Shown piece by piece: positions 41,101 through 45,788 of a stretch of 64,000 nt of DNA; the stretch's first letter is position 1; every line of letters starts with the position of its first letter. The notes under the pieces are model-generated. The model ran no database searches. It was not told the origin of the DNA and saw only the letters and a program-made list of their open reading frames with translations. A program made the translations under genes and the position numbers. Source of the DNA: Campanula takesimana (taxonomy: Eukaryota > Streptophyta > Magnoliopsida > Asterales > Campanulaceae); NCBI GenBank assembly GCA_026119855.1, contig JAOWBW010000444.1, positions 620,001-684,000 on the forward strand, in the 5' to 3' direction.

Positions 41101-44100
41101 AGCCAGTGCAGACTCTTGATTGTATTGGGGCAGTTTCACTAGCTGTCATTAGACAGAAACTTTTAGATAAATCATTTCAGGCTGCAGTATGGAGTGTTCT
41201 CAACAGTTCAGCCATTGATATTCCTGCCTTCAATACCCCAAGTCTGCAAAAGACACTAAGTTCACTGGAAGCAATTGCAGAAAAGTTGAAGTTTGTTCGG
41301 TGCCTCTATACACAGTTTCTATTGCTTCCGAAATCTATTGACATAACTCGTATCACCAAGGAATCCGTTATTCCCGAATGGGATGCGGGCTCTCGACATC
41401 AGACCCTTTACTTTGTTGATCGCTGGAATACTTGTTTATTAGTAGCAGAACCTCCAAGTTACATATCACTTACTGATGTTATTGCCATTGTCGTGAGCCA
41501 GGTCTTGGGCTCTCCGGTCCCACTACCAATTGGACCTTTATTTAATTGTCCTGAGAAGTCTGAGACTGAACTTGTCAATGTCTTGAAACTTTCTTCGGAT
41601 GCGATAGTTAGTGAGTTCACTGGGGGCATAAATGGTTTCTTGGGCAGGGAAATACTGCCCCAAGATGCCGTTCAAGTGCAATTTCACCCTTTGAGACCAT
41701 TTTATAAAGGAGAAATAGTGGCTTGGCGATCCCAAAATGGAGAGAAATTGAAGTATGGCAAAGTTTACGATGATGTGAGACCATCAGCAGGGCAAGCGCT
41801 ATATAGATTTAATCTTGAAACTTCTCCAGGGGTGATCGAGCCTGTTCTCTCTTCACATGTTTTCTCGTTTAGAAGTATATCCATTGATGGTAGGTCTTCC
41901 TCTTCAACAATGGTGGAAGGTCAAACAGTATCGGATAGAATACATATCGATCAGCCAGAAAGTTCTGAAACAGTCAGGTCAAGAAATCAGGTTGGACTCT
42001 GATCATCTTTCTGATTCCCGTTTTATCAGTATATCTGTTAAATTATAATGCACTACCTCCGTCACTAAATGAATGTTTGACATTCATTTAGGGAACATTC
42101 TGAATATGTTCTCTTTTTAGATAATTAAATGGCAAAGATGCATAAATACTCTTGTTATCCACTTCCTATATACCTAGTTTTGCAAGTATAAATAATAAAT
42201 TTGTTTAGTAAAGAAACATTTTGGGAGAAAGTTTCACAAAAAAGGTCACCCATTTTGGGACAAGAAAATCTTGCAAATGAATATTCATTTAGGGACGGAG
42301 GAGGCAGTACCACATATGACATAGCGATGCCTCATTCATTATCCCATCTTGGAATCTTAGGGTCCTGAAGAAGTGATTATTGTTAAATAATGATGCACAT
42401 AGCTTGATAATTGTGATTATTGAAACCTACGAGTAGGGTCCAATGACCTAAAACCTGCTGTGATACAATATTATTAAGGTGTCTCCTTATACGTTATTTA
42501 ATCAGGTAGGTCAGAAATGTACGTTGGATGTGTGGTTATACAAAAAGGGATCGGTTGTGGATTGAGGTGATTAGGGAGAGAGTAGGAGTTGCATTCATTA
42601 AAGATAAGACGAGGGAGAATCGACTATGATGGTTTGGATGTGAGAAGGAGACCAAGCGATGCACTGGTTAGGAGGCTTGAAGAATGGAGAAGGGATAAGG
42701 TGGTGAGGGGGGGGGGGGTAAGGGAAGGCCTAAGGAAACGTGGACAAGGGTGATTGAAAGCAATGTGGGTCCACTTAGTTTTTGAAGAAAATATGGTTTA
42801 AGAGGGCGGAGTGGAGGAAAAATGTCATGTAGATGATGGGGTTTGACATTTTTTTTTTCATTTGAACTTTTATTTTTAATCTTTCCAAATGTTTTGTATT
42901 CCTATTTCTCTAGGTTTTTCTTCCGACTTGTTTATTTCTCTAAATATCTTCTTAGCTATCCACTTCTACTTTATTTTCTCGCCTCTCATTAACGAGTTCA
43001 TTTGACGTTTCATGTTAGCTCACCACAAATCTTTTTGGGACGAAGGCTTTGTTGTTGTTGTTGTTGTAAGATATATACGGAAAACTAAATCATTTTGAGT
43101 GTGAAAGACTACTATTTTAAAGAAAAATGGCGACTATTTCAAAAGCTATTGCAACCGGGTTACAAGTTCATGAAACAGCCACAAAAACGAAGTTGGAGAT
43201 TTAATGTCGATGGAATCTGTTATCTTTCTCTTTAGTTCATGTGTGCGGTTAAATACTTTGGATGTTTTGACATACAAAAGCTGACAAAAGCATTCCCTTT
43301 AAGCAGAAGCACCCAGTTAAAGAAGTGCACCATGGCCATGTGTCAGCTGAGGAAATGGTTCAGGCAGTTCATGAAATGCTTTCTGCCGCTGGGATCAATA
43401 TGGACGTAGAAAAACAGTCTCTGCTGAAAACAACATTATCCCTTCAAGAACAACTGAAAGAATCTCGGGCAGCACTTCTGCTTGAGCAGGTCAGTATCTT
43501 GTTATTTTCTGAATGCAATTGTTAGATATTGACTCTCCACCTTTAAAAATACTGGCGGATAGACTTATATGGTCCTGAGCTCATTAAAAGACCAGGATGT
43601 GTTAAAACTAAGTTTCAATTTATGATAGTCCACATTACCACCCTTTATTGTTACTCCATCTGTCCTGGAAAGATAGTTTGTCCCACTTTGACTTTCATGG
43701 TCAACTCAACTGAACTTTGACCATAATTTTTTGAAAATCTAGTTATCCTTATGCAATTCTAGAAATTGTTATTGATTGACTATTCAGAATATTATCAAAT
43801 AACAATTTCTAGAATCACATAGGGATGATTTAGTTTTCATTATGATCAAAGTTTGAGTCGACCATGAAACTCAAAGTGGGACTATCTTTCCTGGATTGTC
43901 GGAGTATTATTCTTCTTAATCTACTTCACGCTCTCTATATGCAATATCTAGATAGTCGCATGTTAAGTGATACAGCTGGCACCGACGCTGTGTTGGTATC
44001 CTTATAATCTACTTAAGAAGACACTCCTTTTGCGTGCGGCATCCTGAAAATAAAACCAATGACTCTGAGTTAATAAAGGAATGGGATTAGGTCGTGAATG

Positions 44101-44459
44101 CATGCCCAAATTGAATTTCTTTGTGGAAACACTTCTCGATTCTCTTCTTATGTATATGCATTGAAATATAAAATCTCAAAATAGTTCTTTTTCAAGTAAA
44201 TAAGAGATAGCGAATGGTTTAGTAGCTAGTGGGTAACGCATCTGACTGATGAAAACTGCAGGAAAAGTCTGACACGGCAACAAAAGAGGCAGATAATGCT
44301 AAAGCGACATGGTTATGCCGAATCTGCTTGAATAATGAAGTTGATATAACAATTGTTCCATGTGGCCACGTGTTATGTCGCAGATGCTCATCCGCTGTTT
44401 CAAAGTGTCCGTTCTGCAGGCTTCAAGTCTCGAAAGTTATCAAGATATATAGGCCTTAA
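4231..44459 (+). CDS. Sacsin-like giant protein: three Hsp90-type ATPase-like repeats plus C-terminal RING finger (13 exons, 4743 aa)
   Basis: Plant sacsin homologue of the Arabidopsis At5g23110 family. Exons: 4231-4589, 5963-6689, 8520-14503, 16557-18052, 19499-19762, 28186-28403, 33481-33752, 36173-39155, 39231-39363, 40114-40622, 41085-41990, 43307-43489, 44262-44459. All introns are GT-AG and the phases join without a break, giving 4743 residues; from memory the Arabidopsis protein is about 4700. Three sacsin repeat regions start near residues 20, 1390 and 2800. Each opens with a GHKL/Hsp90-like module and later has an FCFLPLP-type and a WPI(L/I)P-type motif. Residues 4618-4690 are probably coiled coil, and 4697-4730 form a C3HC4 RING. 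Animal sacsin instead has ubiquitin-like, J and HEPN domains, none of which I see. The likely role is chaperone-type protein quality control coupled to ubiquitin ligation, which is inferred. ATG 4231 is chosen because the Hsp90-like module begins about 20 residues later. The gene is about 40 kb because of transposon-filled introns. Confidence 0.95.
4590..5962 (+). other. Intron 1, no recognised element
   Basis: 1,373 bp, GTATGT...CCAG. A purine-rich block lies at about 4870-5130 and AT-rich DNA elsewhere. Minus-strand ORFs here are low-complexity Pro/Ser artefacts of the purine tract. Confidence 0.8.
5963..6689 (+). CDS. Sacsin-like gene exon 2 (residues 120-362)
   Basis: Completes the GRFGVGFN glycine-rich motif and continues with a VYHLTDLPSFVSGKYVVLFD segment typical of sacsin repeats. 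It ends after the LLPWASVAACISDN motif at a phase-0 donor GTAATA. Confidence 0.93.
6690..8519 (+). other. Intron 2, no recognised coding element
   Basis: 1,830 bp. A short direct repeat (AAGGGGTTCAAATGTAAGTTT) occurs twice at about 7708-7760 beside a purine-rich stretch. Nothing else is assignable. Confidence 0.8.
8520..14503 (+). CDS. Sacsin-like gene exon 3 (5,984 bp; residues 363-2357)
   Basis: One giant exon. It completes repeat 1 (FCFLPLP at its start, WPILPSLSG midway) and contains the whole second Hsp90-like module and most of repeat 2. Module 2 keeps Glu1416 and Asn1420 in ELVQNAEDA, and a GRFGLGFN motif. The donor GTATCT follows two bases of an Arg codon. An acceptor CAG at 8517-8519 sets the start. 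Confidence 0.95.
14504..15129 (+). other. First part of intron 3, AT-rich, unassigned
   Basis: No gene or clear repeat. The open frame that continues past the donor at 14504 is intron read-through. Confidence 0.7.
15130..16110 (+). pseudogene. Degenerate Ty1/copia pol fragment in intron 3
   Basis: Frameshifted pieces in plus-strand order match the copia reverse transcriptase and RNase H: an LDLKN-FLNG-like block near 15195, GAFTYILGIKM near 15510-15545, DPEQYQ-TRPNVTFGIVVVSQFIAAPT near 15698-15805, and DRKLTVGYCVFVSGNVASRRM near 15938-16000. Stops and frameshifts show it is dead. No LTRs are seen in the intron. Confidence 0.75.
16113..16183 (+). repeat. RTE-LINE/SINE-type 3' tail, interrupted by a MITE
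   Basis: TTGACGATTC-ATGTTAGACGATCC-AAGACTAA matches the conserved 3' tail seen at 31845, 33985 and 42990. It continues after the MITE at 16459 as CTGTTGTTGTTG. Confidence 0.55.
16184..16458. mobile_element. PIF/Harbinger (Tourist)-type MITE (275 bp)
   Basis: Inverted ends GGGTGTGTTTGGTGGCATTA and TAATGCTACCAAACACACCC differ at one position. The flanking TAA trinucleotides (16181-16183 and 16459-16461) are the expected 3-bp target duplication. Confidence 0.75.
16557..18052 (+). CDS. Sacsin-like gene exon 4 (residues 2357-2856)
   Basis: Begins with LYDPRIPELQ, the repeat-2 tail, and ends inside Hsp90-like module 3. The N-box position reads DLIELADCC (Asp2823, Leu2827), so the usual Glu and Asn are replaced. 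Acceptor AG at 16555-16556, donor GTAACA, phase 1. Confidence 0.93.
18155..18900 (-). mobile_element. Antisense RTE-type LINE 3' fragment in intron 4
   Basis: (CAA)n at 18155-18195 is the complement of the (TTG)n tail. The conserved tail follows (GCCTTAGTCCCAAAATAATT), and further in, the complement of the C-terminal reverse-transcriptase region (RLRWFGHVRRRPSDAPVRRPE-like, 18740-18890). A MITE interrupts it at 18375-18592. Confidence 0.75.
18375..18592. mobile_element. Stowaway-type MITE nested in the LINE fragment
   Basis: TA-flanked, with CTCCCTCTGTCCCGGAATAAATG at the left and CATTTACCCCGGGGCGGAGAGAG at the right as inverted arms. Confidence 0.65.
18901..19498 (+). other. Remainder of intron 4, unassigned
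   Basis: No confident gene. 19071-19352 is open and more GC-rich than its surroundings but shows no recognised domain. It could be an old element fragment. Confidence 0.6.
19499..19762 (+). CDS. Sacsin-like gene exon 5 (residues 2856-2944)
   Basis: Continues module 3 with a FQGPAL segment matching the WQGPAL of modules 1 and 2, and a TYGLGLLSCYSISDLPSIV segment where the other modules have GRFG-x-GFN-x-VYHFTDIP. Donor GTGCTC, phase 1. Confidence 0.9.
20131..20192. repeat. (GA)n microsatellite
   Basis: About 60 bp of GA/AG with a few interruptions. Confidence 0.95.
21337..21572. mobile_element. Stowaway-type MITE (236 bp)
   Basis: TA-flanked inverted arms CTTCCATCCGTCCCATTTCA and TGAAATGGGGGTGGAGGGAG. 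Confidence 0.65.
21581..22945. mobile_element. MULE-like non-autonomous element with ~200-bp terminal inverted repeats
   Basis: The left end AGGAAAAATTGCATCCAAGA and right end GATGCAATTTTTCCT are inverted copies, and similarity continues for about 200 bp on each side (GATCA-TCA-CTCATTTTT, TGTCATGTGCAAT, GAAGGGTAAAATAGGAAA). No transposase is inside; the middle has a GCC/ACC-rich tract and a short ATCTGATTT palindrome. I could not find a clean 9-bp target duplication. Confidence 0.6.
24672..25229. mobile_element. MITE split by a second MITE
   Basis: Diverged arms TACCTTCGTTCGGGAAAGAT and the complement of CTTACGGGATTGAGGGAGTA pair across a 311-bp insertion (24811-25121). Confidence 0.5.
24811..25121. 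mobile_element. Stowaway-type MITE nested inside an older MITE
   Basis: TA-flanked inverted arms CTTCCTCCGTCCCGGTTTAA and TTAAACTGGGACGGAGGGAG, with TAAGGTTCTTA / TAAGAACCTTA continuing inwards. Confidence 0.7.
25233..25507. mobile_element. Diverged Stowaway-like MITE
   Basis: Left ATCTCTCTGTTTCATGTTAA and the complement of the right end (CTCCCTCGGTTCCACGTTAA) align with several mismatches. TA at both ends. Confidence 0.5.
25510..25644. mobile_element. Short Stowaway-like MITE (135 bp)
   Basis: TA-flanked CTATCTCCGTCCCA and GGGACGGAGAGAG arms. Confidence 0.5.
26302..26567. mobile_element. Stowaway-type MITE (266 bp)
   Basis: TA-flanked arms CTCCCTCCGTCCCAAAATAT and ATATTTTGGGACGGAGGGAG are perfect inverted copies. 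Confidence 0.7.
26727..27015. mobile_element. Stowaway-type MITE (289 bp)
   Basis: TA-flanked arms CTCCCTCCGGACTCAATTATAAG and CTTATATTTAGGACCGGAGGGAG. Confidence 0.65.
27373..27643. mobile_element. Foldback element with ~110-bp inverted arms
   Basis: GTTTAAATTCATTTTCAACC at the left pairs with GGTTGAAAATGAATTTAAAC at the right, and pairing continues through TATACTTGTTTTTTAGCACG / CGTGCTAAAAAACAAGTATA to an AATGATAG / CTATCATT core with a short loop. Superfamily unknown. Confidence 0.7.
28186..28403 (+). CDS. Sacsin-like gene exon 6 (residues 2944-3016)
   Basis: Encodes a DQFSPMLFGQ segment that parallels DQFSPFLHFGCD of module 2, then the TLLFLKSV motif found in all three repeats. Acceptor TTTCAG, donor GTAATT, phase 0. 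It is separated from exon 5 by an 8.4-kb intron. Confidence 0.9.
28404..29329 (+). other. First part of intron 6
   Basis: No gene. A ~35-bp tandem duplication (ATTATGGTCAAGTATC-TTGAGGCAACCGTG) lies at about 29042-29108. The later part may be decayed LINE sequence. Confidence 0.6.
29330..30025 (+). pseudogene. RTE-type LINE reverse transcriptase, 5' block
   Basis: Plus-strand reading frames carry LINE landmarks in order: STMDAIYLMSHIMENYLNKK, FIDLEKGYDKY, KKGVSRKYIDIIKDMYGG, ITIGVHQGFTLGS and ELTRSIQDDLLWCMMF. An in-frame stop before DLAKKG and a missing YADD-type Asp pair (FTYVVL) show it is inactive. The frame is cut by an LTR at 30026. Confidence 0.8.
30026..31174 (+). repeat. Solo LTR inserted in the LINE (1,149 bp)
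   Basis: Starts TGTGAATACCC and ends CCGGGTACTAATA. The LINE frame stops at one side and resumes at the other, with GACT repeated at both junctions. It contains CGCCACGCCGTTTTATTAG and GGGTTCGGGGGTCAAG, which resemble the Tat-like LTRs at 52550 and 60757, and three GGCCGCGTGGCCAA copies at 30900-30962. A partial relative is at 45027. Confidence 0.6.
31175..31925 (+). pseudogene. RTE-type LINE, 3' block with tail
   Basis: Encodes the C-terminal reverse-transcriptase region: VYGSKCWAVKQSHVHKMNVA, MLRWMSGHTRRDR and RENRLRWFGHMRRKPCDAP. It ends in the family tail (ATTGACGATTC, GTTAGCCGACCCTAAATCAT) before ATTATTGTTG. Confidence 0.85.
31926..33340 (+). pseudogene. L1-type LINE ORF2 remnant
   Basis: QQSRMKWVREGDCNPRFFY (32326-32382) and DKVPGPDGLF (about 32635-32660) are landmarks of plant L1 ORF2. 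Stops and frameshifts abound. The 3' part (GGACTGATTGTCCATCCTTTG near 33300) looks like the usual L1 3' end. A (TA)n run is at 33132-33158. Confidence 0.65.
33481..33752 (+). CDS. Sacsin-like gene exon 7 (residues 3017-3107)
   Basis: Starts after ATTCAG with codons for VSLLTWEQGN and contains NPFSEKKW, family landmarks for this segment. It ends two bases into an Arg codon at donor GTATGT. Confidence 0.9.
33985..34068 (+). repeat. RTE-LINE/SINE-type 3' tail with (TTG)n
   Basis: CATTGACGATTACACATGAG, ATGTTAGCCAACCCCACATC and GGGACTAAAAGCTTTG are followed by six TTG units. No coding part precedes it, so this may be a severely 5'-truncated LINE or a SINE sharing the tail. Confidence 0.6.
34490..35370 (+). 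repeat. Diverged direct duplication in intron 7
   Basis: About 34545-34770 and about 35070-35360 share ordered segments (GCAGCAAAAA-C/TTGCTGCAA, CTTATAGACT, CCTA-ACAATT, AACTT-CAAGTTTCAAG/TCA-TGAGAAAAC). Identity of the unit is unknown. Confidence 0.4.
35807..36049. mobile_element. Young Stowaway-type MITE just upstream of exon 8
   Basis: TA-flanked. The arms CTCCCTCCGTCCCATACTTA and TAAGTATGGGACGGAGGGAG are perfect, and pairing continues through TCGCTACTTTTCGTTGACCA for about 60 bp with hardly a mismatch. It ends 123 bp before the exon 8 acceptor. Confidence 0.8.
36173..39155 (+). CDS. Sacsin-like gene exon 8 (2,983 bp; residues 3107-4101)
   Basis: Completes repeat 3: RYLAYNLTPVAGVAAH, a MSPLPLS segment that parallels FCFLPLP, and WPLIPAFLGRPVLCRVRERH. 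A low-complexity Ser/Asn stretch follows the SDVQFPEPS region. The true start is the acceptor CAG ending at 36172, because the open frame upstream of it is intron and MITE sequence. Donor GTAATA. Confidence 0.93.
39231..39363 (+). CDS. Sacsin-like gene exon 9 (residues 4102-4146)
   Basis: A short exon after a 75-bp intron, starting VIGRNCGEDTLAHWP, a family landmark. It is not open to an ATG by itself but joins in frame on both sides (phase 0 in, phase 1 out; donor GTAGCT). Confidence 0.88.
39537..39779. mobile_element. Stowaway-like MITE in intron 9
   Basis: TA-flanked arms GTCCCTCTTTTCATTTATAT and the complement of CATTTTGGGATGGAGGGAT, imperfect. Confidence 0.5.
40114..40622 (+). CDS. Sacsin-like gene exon 10 (residues 4146-4315)
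   Basis: Encodes AFMPAANGTRLV, INLSPFAFELPS and VPDDGCRLVHA motifs of the C-terminal conserved region. Acceptor GGCAG, donor GTAACA, phase 0. Confidence 0.92.
40672..41028. mobile_element. Stowaway-type MITE filling intron 10, with duplicated arm
   Basis: TA-flanked ends CTCCCTCCGTCTCGGAAAGT and TTTCCGGGACGGAG. The left arm sequence (GTTAGTCTCATTTGACTTTT ... AAATTGTTATTGATAA) occurs again from about 40805, so the arm is tandemly duplicated. The element is 357 of the intron's 462 bp. Confidence 0.65.
41085..41990 (+). CDS. Sacsin-like gene exon 11 (residues 4316-4617)
   Basis: Contains the PQDAVQVQFHPLRPFYKGEIVAW block, a conserved basic/aromatic segment before the RING in plant homologues. 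The donor GTTGGA is weaker than the others, but it is the one that keeps frame with exon 12. Confidence 0.88.
42054..42309. mobile_element. MITE in intron 11
   Basis: Arms CTCCGTCACTAAATGAATGT and ATGAATATTCATTTAGGGACGGAG are inverted copies, each with its own small ATTCATTTAG palindrome. Confidence 0.55.
42490..43067 (+). pseudogene. RTE-type LINE 3' fragment in intron 11
   Basis: Decayed coding of the RTE C-terminal region (RENRL-WFG, RRRPSDALVRRLEEW) from about 42500 to 42690, then the shared tail (GACGTTTCATGTTAGCTCAC, GGGACGAAGGCTTTG) and (TTG)6 ending at 43067. Confidence 0.75.
43307..43489 (+). CDS. Sacsin-like gene exon 12 (residues 4618-4678)
   Basis: Encodes the MLSAAGINM motif and a helical, Leu/Glu/Gln-rich coiled-coil stretch. 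Two in-phase acceptors, AAG at 43301-43303 and CAG at 43304-43306, would differ by one Gln; I chose the second. Donor GTCAGT. Confidence 0.88.
43652..43906. mobile_element. Stowaway-type MITE in intron 12
   Basis: TA-flanked arms CTCCATCTGTCCTGGAAAGAT and ATCTTTCCTGGATTGTCGGAG, pairing on through CCCACTTTGA / TCAAAGTGGG. Confidence 0.65.
44262..44459 (+). CDS. Sacsin-like gene exon 13, C3HC4 RING finger (residues 4679-4743)
   Basis: RING ligands are Cys4697, Cys4700, Cys4712, His4714, Cys4717, Cys4720, Cys4727 and Cys4730, with spacing C-x2-C-x11-C-x-H-x2-C-x2-C-x6-C-x2-C. All eight are present. The protein ends 13 residues after the last Cys at TAA 44457-44459. Confidence 0.93.
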   Translation, partial: EKSDTATKEADNAKATWLCRICLNNEVDITIVPCGHVLCRRCSSAVSKCPFCRLQVSKVIKIYRP

Positions 44460-44640
44460 GATGATTCTACTTGCTTAATTAGATTCCCTTTGACGGGGAA
44501 AATATTATTTATTCCAATATTCTGTGGCAAGAAAAATCATAGAAACTTCATGTAAATGGCTCATTTTGTACAGTAATGGTATATGATGTACATACCAACA
44601 TGTATAAGTTGATACATTGCATAGAGATTTACATCATTTC
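44460..44640 (+). other. Probable 3' UTR of the sacsin-like gene
   Basis: AT-rich sequence after the stop codon. TTTGTACAG near 44565 and TATGATGTACAT near 44582 resemble plant far-upstream polyadenylation elements. No sharp AATAAA is seen, so the 3' end is uncertain. Confidence 0.35.
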
Positions 44641-45026
44641 TCAGGTTACATTGCTGTTGAATTCAGTTTTTAAGATTTTGGTGTTACAATGTGCTGGGAG
44701 TCCTTACAAAACAAAGGGAAATGGCAAATTAGGGTCCAAATATTATGGGAAGTGTGTCGATTTGATGTTTTAATTCTGTAAATTTTGGGTTCAATGTTGC
44801 TAACATTTGTCGTTTTTTTTTTTTTTTGTTAGTTGCTAACAAGTCCACTTGGCTTACTACAAGCGTACCTAAAAGTCCATGGATGTTAATGGTGCACAGT
44901 TGTAATATTGTGGAGGCTTATATATCACAATAAATGTCCACATCTATCCGATGTGGGATGAGGGAAAATAATACTTAGAACGTACCTCCGGGTGAGGTCG
45001 CAACCCTTACAGCCGAGGTTTTACTA
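44640..45026. other. Intergenic, unassigned
   Basis: AT-rich. It contains a T run at 44812-44827 and a CCGATGTGGGATGAGGG motif at 44949-44965 that is common in plant intergenic repeats. No gene. Confidence 0.6.
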
Positions 45027-45700
45027 TGTGAATACCCGTGAATACCTCGTTCCAATGTAACAACGAGAGAGAAGTTTCAAGAATTATAATTAATAAGCTG
45101 GAACAAAACATGATATTCATAATAAACTCAATTATCTCATTAAAACATTTTATTAATTTTGAGAGTAGCTACGCCGCAATAGGCCAAAACATTGAAAAAA
45201 GGCTATGCATACAAATAGTTAGGGTTCAGGATGATTTTGGATCATGCTTAAGGAAGAGAGGAGAAAAAGAACATAATATTGATCAAATCATCCTAGAACA
45301 TAGAATCATCGTGAATTGTCAACATGATGATCTAGTTCGTCATTGGAGATGTTATTGATCATGAGACATTTTAACTACACCATAGTAATAGCATGGTAGA
45401 TGTATTTTAATAATAACTTATATCTAGTTTAGTTTTCAAAGAAACCCCGGATCATCAAGGTTAAAGAAATGTATTAAGGAACGTTTATGAAATAAAGATC
45501 TAACAATTATAAATGAAAATGAAAATGAAGATCTAAACTAACAAGATATAAAGATTGAATAGAAAATAAGTGTAGAATCGTTATCAATGAATCAAAGCCG
45601 GTGTAGAGTCCTCTTGATACTTGAACTAGTCTTGGGAGGTTTTGGAGAGGTTTAAAGAGAGTTTTTACGCAGCGTTGACGGCAGAAAGTCGTAGGAGAAA
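45027..45700 (+). repeat. Partial LTR related to the solo LTR in intron 6
   Basis: Starts TGTGAATACCCG like 30026, and shares ATGATATTCATAATA, CGCC-CAATAGGCCAAAACATTG and ATCATCCTAGAAC segments in the same order. The right end is not found. Confidence 0.5.
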
Positions 45701-45788
45701 TTGTGTTTAACAAAAATAAGTGTAGAATCTTGAGCATGATCAAGGCGCGGAACCGCCTCTCAACGAGGAACAACAACCAAGGGGGAGA

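Noticed and set aside
44215..44261. tRNA-like GGTTTAGTAGCTAGTGGG then CGCATCTGACTGATGA before exon 13
   Set aside because: No acceptor stem or T-arm partner could be found, and the exon begins immediately after it.
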